This document shows positions 1-10,512 of a stretch of 64,000 nucleotides of DNA, piece by piece. Source of the stretch: Amycolatopsis sp. FBCC-B4732 (GTDB taxonomy: Bacteria > Actinomycetota > Actinomycetes > Mycobacteriales > Pseudonocardiaceae); NCBI RefSeq assembly GCF_023008405.1, contig NZ_CP095376.1:7854501-7918500 (forward strand), in the 5' to 3' direction. Each line of letters starts with the position of its first letter. The stretch's first letter is position 1. The notes under the pieces are model-generated. The model was not told where the DNA came from. It made no database searches and worked only from the letters and a program-made list of their open reading frames with translations. The translations under genes were made by a program, and so were the position numbers.

Positions 1-2
1 TC

Positions 3-347
3 GCGGACTACGACATCGCGACCGTCCACCTGGCCTACGACCTGACCGGTGGCTACGACACGACGATCCTCCTGGACGCCACCCCGCACGGCCGCCCACC
101 GGGCACGCTGTCCCTCACCGAGAACATCGACACCCACGCCCTCCGCGGCGACGCGATCGTCCAGCTGCTCCGGCTCCTGGGCGGCGACGCGGGCCGCGTC
201 CTGGTGCTGGGCTGCGAACCGGCGTGCGTCGACGGCGGCCTCGGCCTGTCCCCGGCGGTCGAAGCCGCGGTCCCGGCCGCGGTGCGCGCGGTGACCGAGC
301 TGGCGTGGGGCGCGAGCCCGGAGCTGCCGGTGCGGACCGAGGTCTGA
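3..347 (+). CDS. Hydrogenase maturation protease family protein, C-terminal part
   Basis: Only the last 114 residues are inside the window; the start lies upstream. The segment reads HLAYDLTGGYDTTILLDA followed by a proline/glycine turn and GTLSL. This is the pattern of the M52 (HycI/HyaD/HybD) peptidases, which trim the C-terminus of [NiFe] hydrogenase large subunits after nickel insertion: a conserved Asp in a strand-ending LxDA and a GxP[GA]T turn. The metal-binding residues near the N-terminus cannot be checked. The stop codon (345-347) abuts the stop codon of the convergent LysR gene with no base between. No hydrogenase structural gene is in view, so the substrate is unknown. The family call is from pattern recognition of a partial sequence. 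Confidence 0.7.
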   Translation, partial: ADYDIATVHLAYDLTGGYDTTILLDATPHGRPPGTLSLTENIDTHALRGDAIVQLLRLLGGDAGRVLVLGCEPACVDGGLGLSPAVEAAVPAAVRAVTELAWGASPELPVRTEV

Positions 348-1250
348 TCACTTCCCGGCCCATTCCGCCAGGTCCGGCAGGTCCGGCGGCTGCCGGAGCG
401 CGTCGAGGACGACGTTCACCCCCGCGCGCAACGGTGTTCCGCGCCGGACCACCGCCGCGATCGTGCGGGTGACCGGGGTCGACAGCTCGCGGGTCGCCAC
501 CCGGTAGCGGCGGTCCACCGCCAGGCCCGGCAGGAGCGCGATCGACAGCCCGGCCTCGACGTGCTGCAGGGTCATCAGGTAGTTGCTGAAGCGGCACACC
601 ACCCGCGGCTCGAAACCCGATTCGCGGCACAGGCGCAGGGTCAGGTTCGCCATGTACGACTGCGGCACGTCCAGCGCCCACGCCGCGTCCGCGTAGGCCG
701 ACAGCACCGCCGGGCCGCGGGGCGCTTCCGGCGGCGTGACCAGCACGATCGGGTCCGTCGCCAGCGGGACGATGTCGAGGTCCGGGCCCAGCGGCTGCTC
801 GACGAAGTCGGTCGTGGTGATGATGACGTCGGCGTCGCCGCCGCGCAGGGCCGGGATGCTCTCGTGCGGCTCCAGCTCCAGCAGCTGGACCTCGAGGTGC
901 GGGTGCGCCAGCCGGGTCACCGCCGGCACGGCGAGGGTGTGGATCGCGCTCTGGAACGCGCCGAGCCGGACCAGGCCCGCGGGTTCGCCGCCGAGGCTGC
1001 GCAGCTCCGCTTCGACCGTGTCCATGTGGTCGAGGATCGCCCGCGCGCGGCGGGCCAGCACCAGCCCGGCGGGCGTGAGCCGGACCCGGCGTCCGGTGCG
1101 TTCCAGCAGCTGGGTGCGGGTTTCCGCTTCGAGCACGGCGAGCTGCTGCGACACGCTCGACGCGCTCAGGTTGGCGTCCTGCGCCACCGCGCGGACCGTG
1201 CCCAGGGTGTCGAGCCTGCTCAGCAGCTTCAGGCGCCAAGGGTTCAGCAT
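348..1250 (-). CDS. dgdR: LysR-family regulator, DgdR-like
   Basis: This 300-residue LysR-type regulator has the usual length and layout. The N-terminal winged helix-turn-helix (about residues 1-60) contains LDTLGTVRAVAQ and the recognition segment SASSVSQQLAVLE, followed by an LTPAG wing. A type-2 periplasmic-binding-like effector domain follows from about residue 90. It is transcribed divergently from dgdA with 87 bp between the starts. The same arrangement is known for Burkholderia cepacia dgdR-dgdA, where DgdR represses the decarboxylase gene until a dialkylglycine is present. The start was chosen at the ATG of MLNPWRLKLL because the HTH begins at once; a longer reading runs antisense into dgdA and is not real. 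The DgdR name rests on context more than sequence. Confidence 0.8.
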   Translation of the reverse strand: MLNPWRLKLLSRLDTLGTVRAVAQDANLSASSVSQQLAVLEAETRTQLLERTGRRVRLTPAGLVLARRARAILDHMDTVEAELRSLGGEPAGLVRLGAFQSAIHTLAVPAVTRLAHPHLEVQLLELEPHESIPALRGGDADVIITTTDFVEQPLGPDLDIVPLATDPIVLVTPPEAPRGPAVLSAYADAAWALDVPQSYMANLTLRLCRESGFEPRVVCRFSNYLMTLQHVEAGLSIALLPGLAVDRRYRVATRELSTPVTRTIAAVVRRGTPLRAGVNVVLDALRQPPDLPDLAEWAGK

Positions 1251-1298
1251 GCCGCCATTGTTGTCCGGGAAAACCGAACACCCAAGCCGGAATCGTGA

Positions 1299-2639
<1,341 letters not shown>

Positions 2640-2647
2640 ACGGCGAA

Positions 2648-2684
2648 GGCCTCCTTGCCGGCCCGGGGAGCCGGCAAGGAGGCC
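2648..2684. terminator. Bidirectional terminator between dgdA and chitinase operon
   Basis: A perfect 15-bp inverted repeat (GGCCTCCTTGCCGGC at 2648-2662, its complement at 2670-2684) with a 7-base loop. It lies between two convergent genes. No long T tract follows, as is usual in actinomycetes. Confidence 0.8.
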
Positions 2685-2699
2685 TCGTTCACGACGGCG

Positions 2700-4054
2700 T
2701 CAGAAGCCCGCCGTCACCTTCGTGAAGTCCCAGTCTTTCTGGGCGATGCCGCTGCACGCCGCCTGGACGCCGCCGCCCGGGCAGCCGCGGTCGCGGTTGA
2801 CCGACCAGAACGCCAGGCGCCCGATCTTGTTCGTCTTGGCCCAGTTCGTGATCTGGGTCCAGGTCGAAAGATCGGTGAGCTCCTGCTGGTCCGACAGGCC
2901 GTTCATGCCCGAGATGCCGAGGTGGCCGTACGCCGTGGCGTCGCTCCACCCGAACGTCGACTTCAGCTTGTCGCGCAAGCCGTTCGCCGCGTTCACCGTG
3001 CTCTGGTACATGTTCGAGCCGCCACCGAAGTCGAACGGCATGATCGTGTAGACGTCCACGTTCGCGCCGAGGGCCTTCGACTGGTCGATGAGCCGGTTCC
3101 CGTAGAAGTTGGGGCCGGTCGTCGACGTGCCGAACGTCAGGATGGTCTGCACGCCCGGGTTGTTCTGCTTGACGATCTTCAGCGCGCCCAGGATCCGGTC
3201 CTGCACGGCCTCGTTCTCGAACTCGTCGGAGTTCTCGATGTCGATGTCGATCGCCTTCAGCCCGTACGCGTTGATCACCTGCTGGTACGCACCCGCCAGC
3301 GCGGCCGGCGTCGAGCAGTTCGGGCCCAGCTTGTTGCCGCTCCAGCCGCCGAACGACGGGACGACCTGGCCGCCCGCCGCCTTGATCTGCGCGATCGCGT
3401 TCGCGTCCGCGCTGCCCGAAAGCGGACGGCTGCTGTCCCACGCCGGGTTGCAGCCACCGGAGGCGTTGATGAACGCCATGGTGAACCACTTGACGCCGGT
3501 CGCGTTCATCACCGTCTGCGGGTTCGGCGGGTTGCCCCAGCCCATGTACAGGTAGGGCGCGCCCTTGCCACCGGTGCCCGGCGGCGGCGTGGTCGTGGGC
3601 GGGGGCGTCGTCACAGGCGGCGTTGTCGGCGGGGTCGTGGTCGGGGGTGTGCCCCCGGCGGAGCACGAACCGCCGTTCAGCTTGCAGTTCGACGGCGCCG
3701 TGTACGAACCCGAGTACGTCACGTTGAAGCCGAAGCTCGCGCTACCGCCGTTGCCGACGTTGCCGTTCCACGAGTTCTTCACCGTGACGTGCTGGCCGGA
3801 CGCGGTGTAGCTGCCGTCCCACAGCGACGAGATCTTCGCGCCGCTCGGGAGGTCGAACTCGACGGTCCAGCTCGGCAACGCCGAGCCCGAGCCGTTGGCG
3901 ATCGTGTACTTGCCTTCGTACCCGGTGCCCCAGTCGGAGCCCTTGGTGAAGGTCGCGGACACCCCGCCCGCCGCGTTCGCCGGGGCGATCACGAACATCG
4001 CGCCGATCGTGGCGGCCGCGGCCGCCAGCCCGAGCGCGGGCAACCACCGGCGGG

Positions 4055-4058
<4 letters not shown>
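2700..4058 (-). CDS. Secreted CBM2-GH18 chitinase
   Basis: This 452-residue exported chitinase has a signal peptide (VTRRWLPALGL then an Ala-rich core, cleavage near ANA-AGG, residue 30). A family 2 carbohydrate-binding module follows (about 31-135, with aromatic residues in SDWGTGYEGKY, LPSWTVEFDLP, SLWDGSY, and the closing Cys pair CKLNGGSC), then a Thr/Pro linker (about 137-163) and a GH18 domain. The GH18 active site is DIDIEN, a DxDxE motif with catalytic Glu at residue 275; FGGWSGNK and YTIMPFDFGGG are further GH18 strands. It belongs to the short-barrel actinobacterial type that lacks the alpha/beta insertion. It starts with GTG overlapping the stop of the upstream chitinase by 4 bases (GTGA), so it is translationally coupled to it. 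It hydrolyses chitin outside the cell. Confidence 0.92.
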
Positions 4059-5686
<1,628 letters not shown>

Positions 5687-5776
5687 TGCTCTCCCTTGAG
5701 CCAGGTGCTGGACGGCGGACACCAACACCGACGGCGGGGACCAGGCCGGTGTTTTGCGCCGTTTGCGAAGACGGTA

Positions 5777-5792
5777 CGTGGTCCAGACCAAT
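5777..5792. promoter_or_regulatory. DasR-like operator (dre site) 1
   Basis: CGTGGTCCAGACCAAT matches the palindromic dre consensus AGTGGTCTAGACCACT closely; the inner TGGTC-AGACCA is nearly perfect. It lies about 90 bp upstream of the chitinase start. In Streptomyces DasR, a GntR-family GlcN-6-P sensor, represses chitinase genes at such sites. No dasR gene is in the window. Confidence 0.75.
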
Positions 5793-5855
5793 TATGGAAG
5801 AACAACTACGTACCGTGCTCGACGGAGGGTGACCAGTCGAGTCATCGGCGTGTTC

Positions 5856-5871
5856 AGTGGTCCAGTCCAGT
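5856..5871. promoter_or_regulatory. DasR-like operator (dre site) 2
   Basis: AGTGGTCCAGTCCAGT matches the dre consensus at 13 of 16 positions, 79 bp from the first site. The left half is perfect and the right half is degenerate. Confidence 0.6.
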
Positions 5872-6125
5872 TACGGATAGTCGACGTGCACGCGACACGA
5901 ACGCGGTCCGTCAGCACGCGGGACACGAAGAGTGAGAGGGGCCTTCCAGGCCGTAGGCGGTACGCGCCGCCGCTGCAACAGCCACGCGCACCGCCTGGAT
6001 CCGGTCGCTCGCCTAGGCCAGACGCCGTCCCGGGGTGACCCGCGGCGCGGCCGTCCTCGCGGGACGATCTTCGCCGCCTACCGGGTCAAGCACCACTATC
6101 AGCCAAAACCCCAGCTCAGGGCAAG

Positions 6126-6357
6126 TTTGTGCACGCGTTGTGCATCTCACTCGCACAACGGTGCACCAGCTCCCGGCGGCAGAACCGCAGGCCGGGGGAT
6201 CCGGGGATCGTCGCCGCGGCTCCTTGTGCACCCGCGGCCGCCGGGGGTGGACGGCGCCCTGTGCACCCCGTTCCCGGCGGTGGAAACTGCACATTCGTGC
6301 ACGCCGGCCGCCGCGGCCCGCGCGGCCGGAAACGGCGTGGATCAAGCCGGTGCACAA
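6126..6357. repeat. Cluster of GTGCAC repeats
   Basis: Six GTGCAC hexamers start at 6129, 6161, 6227, 6261, 6297 and 6350. Near matches add TTGTGCAT (6138-6145), GCACAAC (6153-6159) and TGCACA (6288-6293). Most belong to a longer TTGTGCAC or GGTGCACAA-like word. Steps of 32, 66, 34, 36 and 53 bp are roughly whole numbers of DNA turns, which suggests a regulator binding on one face. The regulator is unknown. Confidence 0.5.
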
Positions 6358-6513
6358 TGTGGCACGCTGAGTAGCTCCCATCGGGGCGCACGGCGTCATA
6401 GAGTGACCGCAATCCCGCTTCGGCCGGCTTTTCCCAGTGGCTGCAACCACGCGTTGGGCACTTCGGCCGAAGCGGTTGTCATTGCTCGCCTAGGCCACGC
6501 CGAAAGGAAGCTG

Positions 6514-6714
6514 ATGCACTTCACCCACCCCTCCACGTTCGACTTGCTGTCACGCAAAGGCGGGCCGCCCCCGGGGAGAATCTGGCCGGGGGCCCTGTTC
6601 CTGGTGCTGCTGATGGTGTTCAGCGTCGTCATGACGATGCTGGGCAACCCCGGTGGCGCGAGCGTGGGTTACGCGGTCGCGCTCGGCACGACCGCCGCCC
6701 GCCTCGCCAAGTGA
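6514..6714 (+). CDS. Small single-pass membrane protein
   Basis: The product is a 66-residue protein that I do not recognise. It has a short polar N-terminus (MHFTHPSTFDLLSRKGG), one hydrophobic segment (about residues 24-44, PGALFLVLLMVFSVVMTMLG), then a short Gly/Ala-rich tail. The ATG is preceded by GAAAGGAAG at good spacing, which decides the start. The HTH membrane protein begins 9 bases after its stop, so the two genes almost certainly form one operon and may work together at the membrane. Upstream is the GTGCAC cluster. No function can be named. Confidence 0.7.
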   Translation: MHFTHPSTFDLLSRKGGPPPGRIWPGALFLVLLMVFSVVMTMLGNPGGASVGYAVALGTTAARLAK

Positions 6715-6723
6715 GGCGGACCG

Positions 6724-7881
6724 ATGGACGAACTCACCTCCACGACCGATTTCCCCGACGAAGAGGAATTCAGCACTGCGAGAACCGAAGCCGACTACAT
6801 GCGGGTCCTGCGGAAACTGCAGATCCACGCCGCCCTCAACCACAACCAGACGGCGCAGAACTGGGCCAAGCGCTACCCCCGGACCGCCGTTTCCCGCACC
6901 CGCGCCTACCAGTTGCTGCGCGGGGAGAAACTGCCGAAGGTCAACCAGCTCAAGGAGCTGCTGACCGTCATCGTCAGCGCCTACGAAACGCGGCCCAGCG
7001 CGGTGCAGCGCACGGTGACGCTGTACCACGAGCCGGGGGTCCGGCTCCTGCAGCAACGGGAACAGCAGCGCGCCGAGGAGCGGAAACGGAAGCAGCGGGC
7101 CGTCGAACCGCCCGTCTCCGCCGATGAGGACGACCAGCCGCTCACCGGTCCCCCGGCACGCGTGCGCGGCGACGCGGTGCCGGAGCTCCTGAAGGGGTTC
7201 GGCCCGGTCCGGTCCCCGGGCGACGACACGCCGACCGTCATCGACGCCGACGGCGTCTTCCGGACCGCGTCCTGGATCGACGAGTTCGAAGCCGCGCCCG
7301 GGTTCCCGGACCAGCGGAGCGACTACACGGAGGAGCTCGAAGCCGGCACCCGCGCCGAGCCGGAGCGGGCCGGACCCGCCCGCCGGCGTCCCCGGTGGCT
7401 CTTCGTCCCCGTCGGACTCGTCGTGGCCGCTTGCGTTGCGGTCGCCGCGATCCTGCTCCTGAACTCGGGCACCGGGTGGACCGGGCAGTCGCTGAAGCCG
7501 GTGACCGGCACCCCGGTGACCGAAAACTGCACGATCACGCCGGTGTGCGGCGCGGGCCAGCACTCCGGGTGGACGTGGAGCAAGCTGGGCCGCACCGCCG
7601 ACGTCACCACGACGTTCACCGGCGACGCGCTGGGCGGCCGCGTGCTCGGCAAGAAGCTGACCCGCGGCCCGGGCTGCCCCGGCGCGATCGTGTCCTGGTC
7701 CGTCGTGGCCGCCGGCACCGTCGTCACCCGCGGCTACCTGGGCTCGACGGCCGACAGCACGACGTTCGGCATCCAGCTCGACCCCGCGGTCACCATGGTC
7801 GCCGTCAAGCTCACCCGCGTCGACGCCGGGAACGACTGCGCGGTCGACGTCACGTGGGAGGACAGCATCGGCGATCAGTGA
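6724..7881 (+). CDS. Membrane-anchored protein with N-terminal HTH-like domain, function unknown
   Basis: This 385-residue protein has three parts. Residues 20-90 are helical and look like a helix-turn-helix: the segment AVSRTRAYQLLRGEKLPKV resembles an XRE-type recognition helix. A charged stretch follows (105-125, QQREQQRAEERKRKQR), then an acidic low-complexity linker to about 220. One membrane span lies at 226-247 (WLFVPVGLVVAACVAVAAILLL), and an outside domain of about 135 residues carries four cysteines (269, 275, 318, 372) that could form two disulfides. The topology (DNA-binding-like domain inside, sensor-like domain outside) recalls one-component membrane-bound regulators. It follows the small membrane gene by 9 bp. 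The family is not one I recognise, and DNA binding is inference. Confidence 0.75.
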   Translation: MDELTSTTDFPDEEEFSTARTEADYMRVLRKLQIHAALNHNQTAQNWAKRYPRTAVSRTRAYQLLRGEKLPKVNQLKELLTVIVSAYETRPSAVQRTVTLYHEPGVRLLQQREQQRAEERKRKQRAVEPPVSADEDDQPLTGPPARVRGDAVPELLKGFGPVRSPGDDTPTVIDADGVFRTASWIDEFEAAPGFPDQRSDYTEELEAGTRAEPERAGPARRRPRWLFVPVGLVVAACVAVAAILLLNSGTGWTGQSLKPVTGTPVTENCTITPVCGAGQHSGWTWSKLGRTADVTTTFTGDALGGRVLGKKLTRGPGCPGAIVSWSVVAAGTVVTRGYLGSTADSTTFGIQLDPAVTMVAVKLTRVDAGNDCAVDVTWEDSIGDQ

Positions 7882-7886
7882 ACGGT

Positions 7887-8552
7887 TCAAAGGCCGCGCG
7901 CGGTGATGTCGCCGACCGCGGTGGTCGCGTGGATCACCAGCCGGGGCGCTCCATCGCCGTTCTTCAGGGAGTTGTGGATGCGGCCCTGGGACGTGCCCGC
8001 GTCCAACGCGGCCGGCACCCCCGCCGCGGCGCCGATCTCGACGTCGCCCGCCTCGGTGCGCAGGACCACCGTGCCGCTGGTGGCTTCGATGACGCGGATG
8101 TCGCCCTTGCTCGTGCGGAGCCGCGCGTCGCCGGTCAGGCGGCCGAGCGAGATGTCGCCGTCGCGGGTGGTGAGGTGGGCCGTGGTGGCTTCGTCGAGGT
8201 CGATCGAGCCCTGCTCGGTCTTGACGACGACGTCGCCGAGGCGGCCGACCGCCAGGAACTCGGTGCCGGCGGCCGTCAGCTCGACGCGGGAACCCGCGGG
8301 GAGGCCGACCGTCACGTCGATCGCGCCGGACGGGCCGAAGTACTGGTTCTTCGCCGGGGCCGCGATCCGCAGGACGCCGTCGCCGTAGTCGACGGTGGTC
8401 TGCTCCGCGGCCTTCGCGTCGCGGCTCTTGGCCGCGTCCGCGGGGCGGATCTCGACCGTGGTGTCGGCCCGGTCGGCGGCGACGAACCGGATGCGCCCGG
8501 CGGGGACGGTGAGGACGGCGGAAATCGGGGCGGGGGTGGGGAACGTGGTCAT
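7887..8552 (-). CDS. DUF4097-family beta-helix protein
   Basis: The product is 221 residues without signal peptide or membrane span. The body is a run of short beta-strand repeats such as GDVVVKTEQGSIDLDEA, AHLTTRDGDISLGRL and GDIRVIEATSGTVVLRTEAGDVEIG. This is the pattern of the DUF4097/DUF4098 (putative adhesin) family, which folds as a right-handed beta-helix. In actinomycetes such genes often sit beside regulators and respond to envelope stress, but the biochemical role is unknown. The start is supported by AGGAGA nine bases upstream. The gene follows a MerR-HEAT regulator on the same strand after a 93-bp gap with a 35-bp imperfect dyad, so it is a probable target of that regulator. Confidence 0.8.
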   Translation of the reverse strand: MTTFPTPAPISAVLTVPAGRIRFVAADRADTTVEIRPADAAKSRDAKAAEQTTVDYGDGVLRIAAPAKNQYFGPSGAIDVTVGLPAGSRVELTAAGTEFLAVGRLGDVVVKTEQGSIDLDEATTAHLTTRDGDISLGRLTGDARLRTSKGDIRVIEATSGTVVLRTEAGDVEIGAAAGVPAALDAGTSQGRIHNSLKNGDGAPRLVIHATTAVGDITARGL

Positions 8553-8569
8553 GGCGGTGGTCTCCTGAG

Positions 8570-8604
8570 CGATCGTGTTCTCTTCGGTGTGAGAACCACG
8601 ATCG
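8570..8604. promoter_or_regulatory. Imperfect inverted repeat upstream of the DUF4097 gene
   Basis: CGATCGTG-TTCTC (8570-8582) pairs with GAGAACCACGATCG (8591-8604), with a single bulged base and an 8-base centre. It lies 18-52 bp upstream of the DUF4097 start. It could be an operator for the adjacent MerR-type regulator or a leader hairpin. Confidence 0.5.
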
Positions 8605-8645
8605 CCGGTGGCGCTGACACCGCGTGGCCACCGCGCTGACGCGGC

Positions 8646-9641
8646 TCAGTCAGCGGGCCGCGCATCGAGGAGGGCCGAGGCGACGAGGGCGACCGTCGGG
8701 TCCTCGTCGCCGGCCAGCCGCCCGAGGAGGTCCCGCGCGCCGGCGCCCGGCAGCTCGGCGAGGGCCTGCGCCAAGCGGATCCGGACGGCGGGCGCGGCGG
8801 CGAGCTCGACGGCCAGCGCGGCCAGGATCCGTTCGCCGCAGGCGGGGTCCAGCGACAGCGTCCCGAGCACCTCGGACGCCTCGACGTCGTTCGTGCCCTC
8901 GGCCACCATCCCGACGAGCACCGGCACGGCGGCCGTCACGCCCCGCCGCCCGGCGGCCAGGGCCGCGCACCGGCGCACGTCCGGGTCCGGGTCGTCGAGC
9001 GCGCCGGTGAGCACCGCGGTCGCTTCGTCGCCGGGCAGCGAAGCGACCGCCAGCACCGCGCGGCGCCGGACGTCGGCGTCGGGCGAACGGGCCCCGGCCG
9101 CCACGCCCGCCAAGCCGTCACCGCCCGCCCGCGCCAGCGCCCACCGCAGGGCGCCGGCTACGTTCGGGTCGCGTTCGGCGAGGACGGCCTTCACCAGCAG
9201 CTCGGCGGGCAGCGGCACGTCGTCGGCCGGCGCCAGGACGGCCTGCTGCCGGCTCGCGGGACTGGGCGAATCCAGGCCGTGCAGGAGTTCGACGACGCGC
9301 AGGACGCCCTCCCAGCCGAAGGGCGCCGACGCGTCGATCGCCCGGAGCCGGTCGAGGAGCTCCTGGTCCCGCTTCAGCCGTTCTTCGGTCCGCCGGACCA
9401 GGTCACCGACCAAAGTGGACGGTGTGAAGGCGGGGTCCGCGAGCGCGCGGCCGACCTGCCGCAGCGACAACCCCAGCGAGCGCAGGCCTTCCACGTGGAA
9501 GATCCGGCGGATGTCCGCTTCGGAGTATTCGCGGTAACCGCCGACCGTGCGCCCGGTCGGCCGCACCAGCCCGAGGGAGTCGTAGTGCCGCAGCATCCGC
9601 GAACTCACCCCGGACCGGCGGGCCACCTCACCGATCAGCAC
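8646..9641 (-). CDS. MerR-family regulator fused to HEAT repeats
   Basis: The 331-residue product opens with a clear MerR DNA-binding domain: LIGEVARRSGVSSRMLRHYD, GLVRPTGRTVGGYREYSE and a second helix pair up to about residue 75, then a dimerisation helix (about 80-115). Instead of a small effector domain, the rest (about 150-331) is a run of HEAT-type helical repeats, for example DVRRRAVLAVASLPGDEATAVLTGAL and DVRRCAALAAGRRGV. This is much longer than simple MerR proteins (about 110-150 residues). The repeats probably bind a protein partner or large ligand. It starts with GTG, overlapping the end of the upstream HEAT gene by 7 bases, so the two are coupled. It probably controls its own operon and the DUF4097 gene (inference). 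Confidence 0.85.
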   Translation of the reverse strand: MLIGEVARRSGVSSRMLRHYDSLGLVRPTGRTVGGYREYSEADIRRIFHVEGLRSLGLSLRQVGRALADPAFTPSTLVGDLVRRTEERLKRDQELLDRLRAIDASAPFGWEGVLRVVELLHGLDSPSPASRQQAVLAPADDVPLPAELLVKAVLAERDPNVAGALRWALARAGGDGLAGVAAGARSPDADVRRRAVLAVASLPGDEATAVLTGALDDPDPDVRRCAALAAGRRGVTAAVPVLVGMVAEGTNDVEASEVLGTLSLDPACGERILAALAVELAAAPAVRIRLAQALAELPGAGARDLLGRLAGDEDPTVALVASALLDARPAD

Positions 9642-10273
9642 GCCGTTCCCCCGGCGCGTTCCGGCCCGAGCGCGACGATCCGCTTCGCCTCGTCGACACC
9701 GAGGTCGAACCCGGCGTCCGGGTCGCGCAGCAGCCGCCGTGTGGCCCGGGCGTGCGCCCGCACCGCCGGGTCCGGGCTGGCCAGCCCGGGCCCGAGCGCC
9801 GCCTCGTCCCCGAGCTCGGCGAGCGCCCGGCTGAGGCTCAGCCGCATGGCCCGGTCCCCGCGGCCGAGCTGCGCGGCCAGGTCCACCGCGAGTTCCTCCC
9901 GCTCATCGGCGGGCACGAGCACGACGGCGGCCCGCCACGCACTCCGCGCGACCTCTTCGTCGGCGTCGTGCAGCAACGCCCGCGTGATCGACGGCCACGC
10001 CGAGCGGTCGCCGATCTTGGAAAGCGTGTGCAGCGCCTGGCTCCGGGCCTGCGGCACACCGGACCGCAGCTCCCTGAGCAGCTTCGGCACGGTGACGCCG
10101 GCCGGGAGGCGGGTCAGCGCCCAGGTGAGCATGTCCCGCACGAAGAAGTCCGGCTCGACGGCGCACCGGGCGACGAGCGCGCCGGCCAGCGCCGGGTCCG
10201 CCTGCGTGCCGGCGGCGAGCGCGGCCTGCAGCCGCGCCGACGAGTTCGCGGCGCTCAGCTGTTTCGGGTCCAT
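9635..10273 (-). CDS. HEAT-repeat protein
   Basis: This 212-residue all-helical protein has HEAT-like units such as PDFFVRDMLTWALTRLPAG, GVPQARSQALHTLSKIGDRSAWPSI and EEVARSAWRAAVVLVPADEREEL. No enzymatic motif, signal peptide or membrane span is seen. The ATG at 10273 is preferred over an in-frame GTG at 10282 because GGGGAGGAGG sits 8 bases before the ATG and would overlap the GTG. It is the first gene of an operon with the MerR-HEAT regulator. Because both genes encode HEAT repeats, the two products may contact each other or the same partner. Function unknown. Confidence 0.75.
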   Translation of the reverse strand: MDPKQLSAANSSARLQAALAAGTQADPALAGALVARCAVEPDFFVRDMLTWALTRLPAGVTVPKLLRELRSGVPQARSQALHTLSKIGDRSAWPSITRALLHDADEEVARSAWRAAVVLVPADEREELAVDLAAQLGRGDRAMRLSLSRALAELGDEAALGPGLASPDPAVRAHARATRRLLRDPDAGFDLGVDEAKRIVALGPERAGGTAC

Positions 10274-10293
10274 GGTGACCACCTCCTCCCCGC

Positions 10294-10324
10294 AGTGAAG
10301 AGGTTGTCACAGTGTGAAGGTCAA
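10294..10324 (-). promoter_or_regulatory. Candidate MerR-type promoter of the HEAT/MerR operon
   Basis: Read on the minus strand, TTGACC (10319-10324) and TTCACT (10294-10299) are separated by 19 bp. A perfect dyad TCACA-C-TGTGA (10307-10317) lies inside the spacer. Long spacers with a central dyad are the hallmark of MerR-controlled promoters, which suggests autoregulation. Confidence 0.55.
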
Positions 10325-10342
10325 GCAAGTTCGCGGAAATAG

Positions 10343-10373
10343 AAAAAGGCCCCCTCTTGCGAGGGGGCCTTTT
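10343..10373. terminator. Rho-independent terminator
   Basis: AAAAAGGCCCCCTC-TTGC-GAGGGGGCCTTTT: a strong GC stem flanked by A and T runs, so it works in both directions. It lies 19 bp downstream of the tRNA-Arg 3' end. Confidence 0.9.
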
Positions 10374-10392
10374 CGCTGTCTCAACCAGACGT

Positions 10393-10465
10393 GCGCCCGA
10401 AGGGATTCGAACCCCTGACCTTCTGATCCGTAGTCAGATGCTCTATCCAGCTGAGCTACGGGCGC
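10393..10465 (-). tRNA. tRNA-Arg (anticodon ACG)
   Basis: A 73-base cloverleaf with acceptor GCGCCCG/CGGGCGC, D-arm GCTCAGCTGGATAGAGC, and anticodon stem TCTGA/TCAGA around loop CTACGGA, giving anticodon ACG. The T-arm is AGGGGTTCGAATCCCT. No CCA is encoded. It reads CGN arginine codons after A34 to inosine editing. Confidence 0.95.
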
Positions 10466-10512
10466 GTGTTCAGTTGTTCTCTAACCTAGCACCCGGCGAA
10501 CCGAGTGCCAGC

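Larger units (their letters stand above)
5687..6513. other. Long intergenic control region of the chitinase operon and the 6.5-kb locus
   Basis: This 827-bp stretch separates the divergent chitinase operon and the small membrane gene. I see no credible gene in it: the open frames overlap on both strands and have no start signals. It holds two DasR-like sites, a perfect 9-bp inverted repeat (ACGGTACGT 5771-5779, complement 5808-5816) bracketing the first, a cluster of six GTGCAC hexamers (6129-6355), and a 14-base direct repeat GCTCGCCTAGGCCA (6007-6020 and 6484-6497). The second copy of that repeat lies just before the ribosome binding site of the small gene. Confidence 0.6.

Noticed and set aside
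5687..6513. Genes in the 827-bp chitinase upstream region (open frames at 5932, 6013, 6035, 6116, 6129)
   Set aside because: They overlap on both strands in several frames, have no ribosome sites, and encode low-complexity Arg/Pro/Ala-rich strings.
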